Source: Pedobacter glucosidilyticus
GTDB taxonomy: Bacteria; Bacteroidota; Bacteroidia; Sphingobacteriales; Sphingobacteriaceae
Assembly (NCBI RefSeq): GCF_002483235.1
Contig: NZ_DLHN01000006.1
Span: 62,001-126,000 of the forward strand
Direction of reading: 5' to 3'
DNA length: 64,000 nucleotides
In this document: one piece after another, positions 25,834 to 32,693 of the stretch
How positions within the stretch are numbered: the first letter of the stretch is position 1
How the letters are laid out: every line of letters begins with the position of its first letter
The notes under the pieces: model-generated
Told to the model about the DNA's origin: nothing
Databases searched by the model: none
Seen by the model: only the letters and a program-made list of their open reading frames with translations
Translations under genes and position numbers: made by a program

Positions 25834-27333
25834 TTATTTTTTAGTAAATATGGCTAGACCAAACAAACTTACGATTAATACACCTAGTGCTGAAATTAAC
25901 ATAGTTAAATCTCTAATGTTTTTGCCAGCCCAGTCCATAAATAAGAATTTATGAAATATGGCAAAACTATAACCTTCGGTTCTATTATCATTAGTTACAT
26001 GTGAAGCTAAAGTTGAAAATTGGGTATCAATAAAATAAGTGTCTTGGTCTGGAGTATCATAATCTAATTGCACAACAGGTAGTCTTTTAAATACAAAACC
26101 GTAATCTCTTGAAAAAGAATACAGTGTTTTAGTATTTAACAGTTTTGCTTCAAATAAACTATTGTCTTCATCGGTTTTTAAACAACAATCTGGCAAAATA
26201 ATATCCTCTTGTTGTAGGTTTGTAGTAAACTTTTTAACTAAATATTTAGCATATTCAACATCAGCATTTACAACTTCTTTACCGGCTTTTGCATTAAAAT
26301 ATAAAATTTCTTGAGGCTCGTCTTCTGTTTTATTATATACAACTTGATATAAAGTATCTTTTTTTAAAACAACAATTGCGATATTGGAAAGTCTTTCCCA
26401 ACGTAAATTAAGCTTTAAAAAGTCTTTTTTAAGGTGTTCTGCTTTAATAATGGGTTCATGTTTTAATCCTGTTTCTCTGTCTGGATTCCATTTTTTGCTG
26501 GCATGGTAAGCACCACTAGCAGCAAAAGTTAAGGTAACAAAAGCGGTTGCAATACCAATTTGCCTATGGTACTTTTTCAGAATACTTTTATTGTTGGATG
26601 TATTCTTCTTGAATTTTCCCCACATAAATCCATAAATAATAACTCCGCTTAGCGCTGATAATATGATGATGCTTAAGCAAATCATCATCACTACAATACG
26701 TATTTGGTTATTACTTATAGCATCTAAAAAAGACCAATTATGAAATAAATCAAAAATTAAGAGGAAATTTTTACGGTTTTGATTATTAAAAGTAGCTAAA
26801 CGGCCACTTGTGGTTTCAATAAATAAATCTGTACCGTCATTTTTATCAAAAGATAATTTCCAAACAGGTAAAAGCCTGTTGATGTATTTATAATCTTGCG
26901 AAAAGCTATTTTGTAAGGTAATTTTTTCTGGTTTTGCGCTAACGTCAGCTAAGTAGTACTGAGCCAAATATGTAGCATATAATTTATCTCCATTTACAAG
27001 TTCTTTACTGTTAGAAGTATCAAAATATCTGATGCTTTTATCTACAGTTTTTACCTGATAATAACTTTTATCTTGAAACTCGATAATTCTAAAGTTTAGG
27101 AAACGATGTATTTGATTTGCTTTTAAAACTTCTTGTAAACTAAAGTTGATTTTAGAGGTATCAACAACCGTAATTTCGAGTTTATCTTTAGGCAATGTAG
27201 GTTTAAACCAATGTGCCATAAAGGGATGCATAAGACCAGAAAGTGTCCAGAAAATTACGGGTATAATGGTTATTAAACCTATAACTTTGTGCCATTTATA
27301 GATGTTTTGTTTAATGTATTTTTTCATTTTCAT
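25834..27333 (-). CDS. PepSY-associated transmembrane protein (putative metal/flavin-type reductase subunit)
   Basis: A 499-residue inner-membrane protein with four hydrophobic helices at about 18-40, 205-235, 257-278 and 470-496 and large periplasmic loops between them. His residues sit at helix ends (YKWHKVIG, DLFHNW, KYHRQIG, FHKFLF), a pattern common to PepSY_TM proteins found beside TonB receptors, where haem or ferric-reductase activity has been proposed. It lies 46 bp after the TonB-receptor gene, across a strong hairpin. Here it may reduce the imported metal or complex. Family confident, activity inferred. Confidence 0.82.
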   Translation of the reverse strand: MKMKKYIKQNIYKWHKVIGLITIIPVIFWTLSGLMHPFMAHWFKPTLPKDKLEITVVDTSKINFSLQEVLKANQIHRFLNFRIIEFQDKSYYQVKTVDKSIRYFDTSNSKELVNGDKLYATYLAQYYLADVSAKPEKITLQNSFSQDYKYINRLLPVWKLSFDKNDGTDLFIETTSGRLATFNNQNRKNFLLIFDLFHNWSFLDAISNNQIRIVVMMICLSIIILSALSGVIIYGFMWGKFKKNTSNNKSILKKYHRQIGIATAFVTLTFAASGAYHASKKWNPDRETGLKHEPIIKAEHLKKDFLKLNLRWERLSNIAIVVLKKDTLYQVVYNKTEDEPQEILYFNAKAGKEVVNADVEYAKYLVKKFTTNLQQEDIILPDCCLKTDEDNSLFEAKLLNTKTLYSFSRDYGFVFKRLPVVQLDYDTPDQDTYFIDTQFSTLASHVTNDNRTEGYSFAIFHKFLFMDWAGKNIRDLTMLISALGVLIVSLFGLAIFTKK

Positions 27334-27341
27334 GATGCTAA

Positions 27342-27377
27342 AAAAGAGCTTGCTTTAAATTCAAAGCAAGCTCTTTT
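27342..27377 (-). terminator. Intra-operon hairpin between TonB receptor and PepSY genes
   Basis: AAAAGAGCTTGCTTT (27342-27356) pairs perfectly with 27363-27377, a 15-bp stem with 6-nt loop, followed on the minus strand by TTTTTA. It should stop most transcripts after the receptor gene and lower expression of the downstream five genes, or protect the receptor mRNA 3' end. Confidence 0.75.
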
Positions 27378-27379
27378 AG

Positions 27380-29740
27380 TTAATTGATTTTATTGTTACC
27401 TGTAAAATTATATTGAATACCCATCACAAAAGTTCTTGGGGCGCCAGGATTAAATGTGCTTCTATCTGTAAGATTATTACCTCTGGATACAGAGTTGGCA
27501 AATAACTCATTCGTAATATTCATGATATTAGCGTAAAGCTCAATGCTTTTCCATTTATAACCAACTCTGTAATTTAGGAGATGATAACCTTCGTATTTTA
27601 CCGTATTAATTTGGTTTTGATACCAAGACGATAAATACTGCCATTCTATAGAAGTTCTGAAATTTTTAAACCATTTAGGATAATAAGTAAACTCGCTATT
27701 CCAAGTCCAACGAGGCGAACTAGGCATTTCAAAACCTGCTAGGTTTTGAAAAGGATCATTTGGTCTATCACTAATTTTAAAATCCTCAAACCGATGGATG
27801 GCAGTTGTACCTCCAAATCTAAACCAATATTCTTCGCTTGGTTTGGCGTTAAATCCAAATTCTAAACCACGGTGTAGGGTTTTTCCTGCTGATTGAAAAT
27901 CAAAAGAATTATCTGCTTGTCGGATACTTAACAACTCATTTCTACCATCCATTTGATAAGCAGTAATATCTAAGTACAACTTATTGTTAAGAAATGAAAT
28001 CCATCCGCCTAGCTCATAATTATTAAAGTAGGCAGGGCTTAAATTGGTATAAAATTCAACCGGATTGGTATTTGGCCTAGGCCTAAAAATTGAGGTTAAA
28101 GATGGCGGCGAAAAGCCCTGCGAAAAATTAGCATAAACACCTTTGTTTTTATCAATCTCATAAGTTACACCAATTTTAGGCGTAAACCTTTGGTAGGTAA
28201 TGTTACCCGATGTAGTATTTACGTTGTTGATATAATCCAAATCCATCACATCATATCTGCCACCAACAGAAAAACGTAATTTATTTACTGGTTCAAAATC
28301 ATACTGAAAGTATGTAGCGTAATTTTTAATATCTCCATTATAATTAGCTATCTGAAATTCTGGTCTTTCTCTGGCTATACTATATTTTTCTACAAACCTA
28401 TTACTTGGATCTAGTTGTGCATTTAAATCAATTAAATAAGACCAATACGTATTTTGTGTTAAGTCTAAAACTGCACCAGTAAGTAATTTAGCATTTAAAA
28501 AATTAAACTTTTGACTATGTTGAGCAATAAAGCCATAACTCTCAAAATCATTAGAATTAATTTCTCCTCTGGCTTTTGTTGGGTCGTTTGTTGCACTTGG
28601 TACAGAATTCCACCTGATGGCATAACTTGGGTTTTGACCGTGTTTATTACTTCTTTGAAATAGCGTAATAAAAGATTTAGAATGACTATTCCAATCATGT
28701 TCTAAGGTTAAACGAGAACGGTAGGCATCAGATTTTCTATAAGTAAAATCTGATGTACTTACATAATTTCTACTGTAAAACATGGTACTATCCACACTTC
28801 CGGCCATTTGAGAATAATAAGTACCGTAGATAAAGTTTCCTACAAGACGGGTTTTGCTATTGAAATTGTACTCTAATCTTGCATTTACGGATGTTTTATC
28901 ATAATCAGAGCTAGCCATCCAAGAATTGGTTTGTTTACTACTTAAGCCTCCAATATAAAAGCCAAACTTTTTTATTTGAGCTCCGGCTCCAAATTGTATT
29001 CGCCTAAAACCCCAATTATCAAACTGAACGCCCACTTTTGCAGTAGGTACGGGTGTAGGCCTTTGCATAATAAAATTAATAGCCCCACCAACAGCTTCGG
29101 GTCCGTAAATAGAGGAAACAGGTCCTTTAACAACTTCAATGCTGTTGATAACAAATTGGTTAACTTCCAATAAAGCATTATGATTAAAAACTCCTAAGGG
29201 TCTTATAGGTACACCGTCTTCCAGATATAAATAATAAGCACTTGTGCCCATAGGCTGTCTAATAGACATGCCATGTTGCTCGTTATTATAACTCGGCATG
29301 ATAACTCCTGGCGTTTTATTAATAATTTCAAAAACCTGATTTGCCTTTGTCTCATCAATAAGTTTTGCCGATAATTTGCTTATTGCCATAGGAGTTTGAC
29401 TTCTTAAAGAAGCTTCTCTATTTGCTGTAACAACAACTTCATTTAAGTTGTCTGAGTTTTGCTTTAAAGCGATATAAATAGGTTGATTGTTTTTAACCAA
29501 AAACTCCTTATTTTCATAACCTAGTGCGGTAATAAATAGGTTCATACTATCTTTTGAGTTTTTGATAAAAAAAGTTCCTTGAGCATCAGTAAAACTTATT
29601 TGATTTTGGTCTTTCACTTTAATGATAGCTCCACTAATGGGAGTTTTAGTAAACTCCTCATATACAATTCCACTTAGGTCTTGTGCATAAGTGTTTAACA
29701 TGGTAAGGATATACCAAACCAGTATTAAATAAAATTTCAT
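27380..29740 (-). CDS. TonB-dependent outer-membrane receptor (metal/chelate uptake)
   Basis: A 786-residue outer-membrane receptor. It has a signal peptide (about 1-19), a carboxypeptidase-regulatory-like beta domain (about 22-90, LSGIVYEEFTKTPISGA), a plug domain (about 115-230, EVVKGPVSSIYGPEAVGGA) and a 22-strand barrel ending in a terminal aromatic region. ELLSIRQ and DGVPIRPLGV are ordinary receptor motifs. No SusD partner is present, so it is a metal or chelate receptor rather than a glycan one. Downstream SCO1 and cytochrome genes suggest copper, but iron is equally possible from the receptor alone. Confidence 0.88.
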   Translation of the reverse strand: MKFYLILVWYILTMLNTYAQDLSGIVYEEFTKTPISGAIIKVKDQNQISFTDAQGTFFIKNSKDSMNLFITALGYENKEFLVKNNQPIYIALKQNSDNLNEVVVTANREASLRSQTPMAISKLSAKLIDETKANQVFEIINKTPGVIMPSYNNEQHGMSIRQPMGTSAYYLYLEDGVPIRPLGVFNHNALLEVNQFVINSIEVVKGPVSSIYGPEAVGGAINFIMQRPTPVPTAKVGVQFDNWGFRRIQFGAGAQIKKFGFYIGGLSSKQTNSWMASSDYDKTSVNARLEYNFNSKTRLVGNFIYGTYYSQMAGSVDSTMFYSRNYVSTSDFTYRKSDAYRSRLTLEHDWNSHSKSFITLFQRSNKHGQNPSYAIRWNSVPSATNDPTKARGEINSNDFESYGFIAQHSQKFNFLNAKLLTGAVLDLTQNTYWSYLIDLNAQLDPSNRFVEKYSIARERPEFQIANYNGDIKNYATYFQYDFEPVNKLRFSVGGRYDVMDLDYINNVNTTSGNITYQRFTPKIGVTYEIDKNKGVYANFSQGFSPPSLTSIFRPRPNTNPVEFYTNLSPAYFNNYELGGWISFLNNKLYLDITAYQMDGRNELLSIRQADNSFDFQSAGKTLHRGLEFGFNAKPSEEYWFRFGGTTAIHRFEDFKISDRPNDPFQNLAGFEMPSSPRWTWNSEFTYYPKWFKNFRTSIEWQYLSSWYQNQINTVKYEGYHLLNYRVGYKWKSIELYANIMNITNELFANSVSRGNNLTDRSTFNPGAPRTFVMGIQYNFTGNNKIN

Positions 29741-29815
29741 GTGATTTTAATTAAGTCTGCAATAAAAAATATCATCCAAACGCTTGAGGTGATATTGAAT
29801 AAAATTTACGCAGGC

Positions 29816-30181
29816 TTAAGCCGGAGGATGGAAAATAGGAAATGCTCTTACTAAGTTGTAGTGGAGTTGAACTGGGGTGTTAATTTCAAGAATTAAACTT
29901 GTATTAAAGCAAAAAGCATAGTTATTTACAGTGGCAATTTCTTGAAATAAGTTTTTCTGATTTTGCCTTTCCTGTTGTGCTTGCTTTTTTTCTGCTTGTT
30001 CTAGTTTTTTCTTCAAAAAACATTTCCCAAAACATTGTAATTGCGGCTTGTTTTTGTTTTCGCAAAGTTGTGCTGCAATATAATTTTTGTTCAACTCGAA
30101 ACCTGCAAACACATATATCTTACTAAAATGAGTAGAAATAATAGTGCAGATTAATAGATATGCAATAATGCGTTGAAACAT
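29816..30181 (-). CDS. Small exported Cys-containing protein upstream of TonB receptor
   Basis: A 121-residue protein starting MFQRIIAYLLICTIISTHFS, a signal or anchor helix. It then has QLCENKNKPQLQCFGKCFLK (residues 38-57) with three cysteines, a Lys/Gln-rich coiled-coil-like stretch and a C-terminal FPIFHPPA. Short proteins of this CxGKC type occur near metal receptors in this phylum as far as I recall, but no function is established for them. It is the first gene of the minus-strand operon and has its own TAnnTTTG box at 30186-30193. Metal capture is a guess from the Cys/His pattern. Confidence 0.65.
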   Translation of the reverse strand: MFQRIIAYLLICTIISTHFSKIYVFAGFELNKNYIAAQLCENKNKPQLQCFGKCFLKKKLEQAEKKQAQQERQNQKNLFQEIATVNNYAFCFNTSLILEINTPVQLHYNLVRAFPIFHPPA

Positions 30182-30185
30182 GGCG

Positions 30186-30215
30186 CAAATATAAATTTAG
30201 TATGGCAAAACCAAA
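30186..30215 (-). promoter_or_regulatory. Promoter of the 30181 gene and receptor operon
   Basis: On the minus strand TTTG (30212-30215), an 18-nt spacer and TATATTTG (30186-30193) match the phylum consensus TTTG...TAnnTTTG. The box ends about 4 nt before the ATG, predicting a leaderless or near-leaderless message. Confidence 0.65.
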
Positions 30216-30261
30216 GAAAATAAACCGTATATTTCTTAGATTTAAGGAAAATAATACGCAC

Positions 30262-30972
30262 ATGAAAAAATCACTCCGTATTTTTAAAATCTTTTTATTT
30301 TTATTGATGATGATGACTACACAAGATTTATTAGCCCAGTTAAAAGGTGCTTGGCATTTAAAAGATGGTGATACCAACCATTTGTTATTGATAGAGCATA
30401 ACTTTATTTTCCATACCATTTATAAGGATAACGAGTTTATTAATTTACACGGCGGTACTTTTGAGCGTACAGAAAAGGAATTGGTGATTAATATGCTTGT
30501 TCATAATTTAAATGCCGATGCTGTGGGTAAAAAAACACATTTGCCTTATACTTTCTTAAATGATGAACTTACATTAATGCCTGGCAATAAGATTCTAAAA
30601 TTTAAAAGAGTAGATAGTGGCAACGCTCCTTTGGCTGGTGTTTGGCGGATAACGTCCAGAATGCAAGCCGATGGTAAAGTTGTTCCAATACACCAAACAG
30701 GTACCAGAGTAACCTATAAAATATTAACAAGCAGTAAGTTTCAATGGTTAGCTATAGACCCAGCTGTTAAGCTTTTTAATGGTACTGGTGGTGGTTCTTA
30801 TACCTTTAAAGATGGTAAATATGTAGAAACAATTGAGTTTTTCTCTAGGGATAATAATAGGGTAGGTGCCTCTTTAAGTTTTGATGGTAAACTAGAAAAT
30901 GGCGATTGGCATCATAGTGGTTTAAGCTCTAAAGGAGAAAAAATTTACGAAATCTGGTCGCAGGTTAAATAA
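30262..30972 (+). CDS. Secreted protein of unknown function, 236 aa
   Basis: I start this at the ATG 30262 because residues from there (MKKSLRIFKIFLFLLMMM) form a signal peptide cleaved near LLAQ; the frame continues 20 codons upstream without such a feature. The mature protein is beta-rich, with a repeated idea of LxGxWRI or LKGAWHL starts (near 26 and 128) followed by short strands, as in lipocalin-like or calycin folds. VWRITSRMQADGK is a clear example. I do not assign a family. The next gene, a pterin dehydratase, follows by 1 bp. Confidence 0.65.
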   Translation: MKKSLRIFKIFLFLLMMMTTQDLLAQLKGAWHLKDGDTNHLLLIEHNFIFHTIYKDNEFINLHGGTFERTEKELVINMLVHNLNADAVGKKTHLPYTFLNDELTLMPGNKILKFKRVDSGNAPLAGVWRITSRMQADGKVVPIHQTGTRVTYKILTSSKFQWLAIDPAVKLFNGTGGGSYTFKDGKYVETIEFFSRDNNRVGASLSFDGKLENGDWHHSGLSSKGEKIYEIWSQVK

Positions 30973-30973
30973 C

Positions 30974-31207
30974 ATGAACAGGAAAGAAGAAAATAATACC
31001 CTTTACAAAAGCTTCAGCTTTAAAGATTTTGCTGAAGCTTTTGCTTTTATGACTAAAGTTGCCATTTTAGCAGAAGAAGCCCAGCATCATCCTACATGGA
31101 AAAACACCTACAATAAGGTGGAAATTTGGCTTCAAACACACGATGAAGGAAACATCGTTACAGAAAAAGATAAAGCTTTAGCCCAAGCTATTGATGCGCT
31201 TTTATAA
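30974..31207 (+). CDS. 4a-hydroxytetrahydrobiopterin dehydratase (PCD/DCoH)
   Basis: A 77-residue enzyme that dehydrates 4a-hydroxytetrahydropterin during recycling, in the cytosol. The family signature is EEAQHHPTWKNTYNKVEIWL near residues 35-54, with the active-site His pair and Trp, then QTHDEG. It is shorter than many family members (about 95-105), lacking only N-terminal residues. It starts 1 bp after the secreted protein and its end overlaps the end of the convergent DUF3307 gene by 6 bp. No phenylalanine hydroxylase is in the window, so the physiological pterin is unknown. Confidence 0.88.
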   Translation: MNRKEENNTLYKSFSFKDFAEAFAFMTKVAILAEEAQHHPTWKNTYNKVEIWLQTHDEGNIVTEKDKALAQAIDALL

Positions 31208-31933
31208 GATTTTTAAAACAGCTAAATAAAGTTGGGCACATAAAATACCCATGCCAAAGCTTAGTAAAGTTCCTATCAGGATATATTCTGTTAACTTAAT
31301 GTCTTTGGCATCTTTTAAATCGCCAAACCTAAAAATAGATTTAGCAGCTAGCAGAAAACCAATACCTTCCCAAAAATTTATCACCACAAAAAAGAAGATA
31401 AATAAGCGTTCTAAAATGCCAATATACTTACCTGCATGATTACTATTATGCTGAATAAGTTCTGATGTTTCTTGTTTAATTTGAACACTCCACTGCGTTA
31501 ACAAAATCCTTAAAACAATGGCGCTTACATAAGTCACACTCAATACAGCTGTAACCATTAATAAAAATGGTGGCGTTTGCAGGTATTGGAGATTTAGCTC
31601 GTAAGGATGATAAGCATAAACCACTGCTGCTATTACAAGCAAGTGTAAAAGCTGGTCTGCAAAAAAGTATACTTTGCTATATTTGGGTTTCTCTAGGTAA
31701 ATTTTAAGGAAATCTATAATTAAATGACTGATTACAACGACTGCAATACCTAATAAGTATTGCGTTTTAAAAGCTGTTATCAATAACAAAAGCAGCAAAT
31801 GTATAGCTGCATGAAAATAAAGGTATTTAGATTTTATTTTTAACGATTTCTTATGTTCAACCCATTTGTTGGGTTGCAGAACAAAATCGCCAATAAGATG
31901 AGCTAATAGCAGTTGTAATAATAATGTTAACAT
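31202..31933 (-). CDS. DUF3307 family membrane protein
   Basis: A 243-residue polytopic membrane protein with six to seven hydrophobic helices. It begins MLTLLLQLLLAHLIGDFVLQ, with AHLIGDFVLQ as the recognisable DUF3307 block (residues about 11-20), then NKWVEHKK and YLYFHAAIHLLL. His and Asp residues inside helices (LAHLIGDF, HAAIH, ISHLIIDFLK) suggest a polar or metal site within the bilayer. It overlaps the SatD-like gene by 7 bp and converges on the dehydratase. The function of the family is unknown to me. Confidence 0.82.
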   Translation of the reverse strand: MLTLLLQLLLAHLIGDFVLQPNKWVEHKKSLKIKSKYLYFHAAIHLLLLLLITAFKTQYLLGIAVVVISHLIIDFLKIYLEKPKYSKVYFFADQLLHLLVIAAVVYAYHPYELNLQYLQTPPFLLMVTAVLSVTYVSAIVLRILLTQWSVQIKQETSELIQHNSNHAGKYIGILERLFIFFFVVINFWEGIGFLLAAKSIFRFGDLKDAKDIKLTEYILIGTLLSFGMGILCAQLYLAVLKIL

Positions 31934-32535
31934 AGGTTTTTTAGCTGTTGCTGATAATAATTTAGCAGTTTTAGCAATTCATCATAACCGCCTCTTTTTA
32001 AGCCTGCACTTATAGCACTTTGGCTTTTCTTGTTTAACGCGGCAGCAAGCTGTTGCTGATTAAGTTCTGGATGCTGTAAAGCCTTCAATATCATTTCTGC
32101 TGATGTTGATGTCCAACCATCAGCGGTAAGCGCAAAAATTTCTAACATGGTGTTGATGGTTAAATCAAACTGTGGCCATGTAGTTTTTATTGCCAAAGTA
32201 TTAGTCTTTAAGCTATCAAAACACTCACCAGCAAAAATAAAAGCATTACCATTAGATTCTGATAGCTTATCGCTTTGATAATTTATATCCCCAACACCAA
32301 TACCAATTCTTGCATCTAATTGGCTTAACTTTTTAATATTAGCTTTGATGATATAAGCCAATTTAAGCGCAAATGCAGGTTCTGTTTTAATTTGGAAACT
32401 ATCTCCACGGTAAATTTCCCAGTCTTTAGGCTGTACACCATATTGCGAAAACAGCGCTTTTAAACTGTTGAGCCATATTTCAGAATCAACTTTTCTTGAG
32501 CTGATGATATCTCCGGTTAAAATTGCTTGCATCAT
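31927..32535 (-). CDS. SatD-like protein with C-terminal helix-turn-helix
   Basis: A 202-residue cytosolic protein from the ATG at 32535; the frame opens at a TTG upstream, not used. The N-terminal domain runs TGDIISSRK (about 7-15), YRGDSFQIK (about 42-50), ARIGIGVGDI (about 75-84) and FIFAGECFDS (about 99-108). That order resembles class III nucleotide cyclases and relatives, with Asp9 and Asp45 in metal-ligand positions. A C-terminal HTH (LNQQQLAAALNKKSQSAISA, about 158-177) could bind the three 28-bp repeats just upstream. It overlaps the DUF3307 gene by 7 bp. Family by recollection of SatD; cyclase relation is inference. Confidence 0.7.
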   Translation of the reverse strand: MMQAILTGDIISSRKVDSEIWLNSLKALFSQYGVQPKDWEIYRGDSFQIKTEPAFALKLAYIIKANIKKLSQLDARIGIGVGDINYQSDKLSESNGNAFIFAGECFDSLKTNTLAIKTTWPQFDLTINTMLEIFALTADGWTSTSAEMILKALQHPELNQQQLAAALNKKSQSAISAGLKRGGYDELLKLLNYYQQQLKNLC

Positions 32536-32550
32536 AATATGCAATATAGT

Positions 32551-32634
32551 AATTATCGCTTAATTACACGATATTTTTAATTATCGCTTATTTGTGCGAT
32601 ATTTTTAATTATCACTGATTTAAACGATAATTTG
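32551..32634. promoter_or_regulatory. Three tandem 28-bp operator-like repeats
   Basis: Units at 32551-32578, 32579-32606 and 32607-32634 each begin AATTATC(G/A)CT and contain TATCGC...CGATA-type inverted repeats; the middle one is TATCGCTTATTTGTGCGATA, a near-perfect palindrome. They lie 16 bp upstream of the SatD-like start, over the expected core promoter. The 28-bp spacing is close to three helical turns, so bound dimers would line up on one face. Confidence 0.75.
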
Positions 32635-32658
32635 CATTTTAAAATTAAAATGTAGCTT

Positions 32659-32688
32659 ATAAAAAAAGCCCGCTTCTAAACGGGCTTT
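32659..32688 (-). terminator. Intrinsic terminator of the phosphoglucomutase gene
   Basis: On the minus strand AAAGCCCG pairs with CGGGCTTT across TTTAGAAG and continues into a run of Ts. It starts 6 bp after the stop codon at 32694. Confidence 0.88.
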
Positions 32689-32693
32689 GATTT

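Noticed and set aside
32551..32634. Short CRISPR-like array
   Set aside because: The three 28-bp units are directly adjacent without spacers, and there are no cas genes; a repeat operator fits better.
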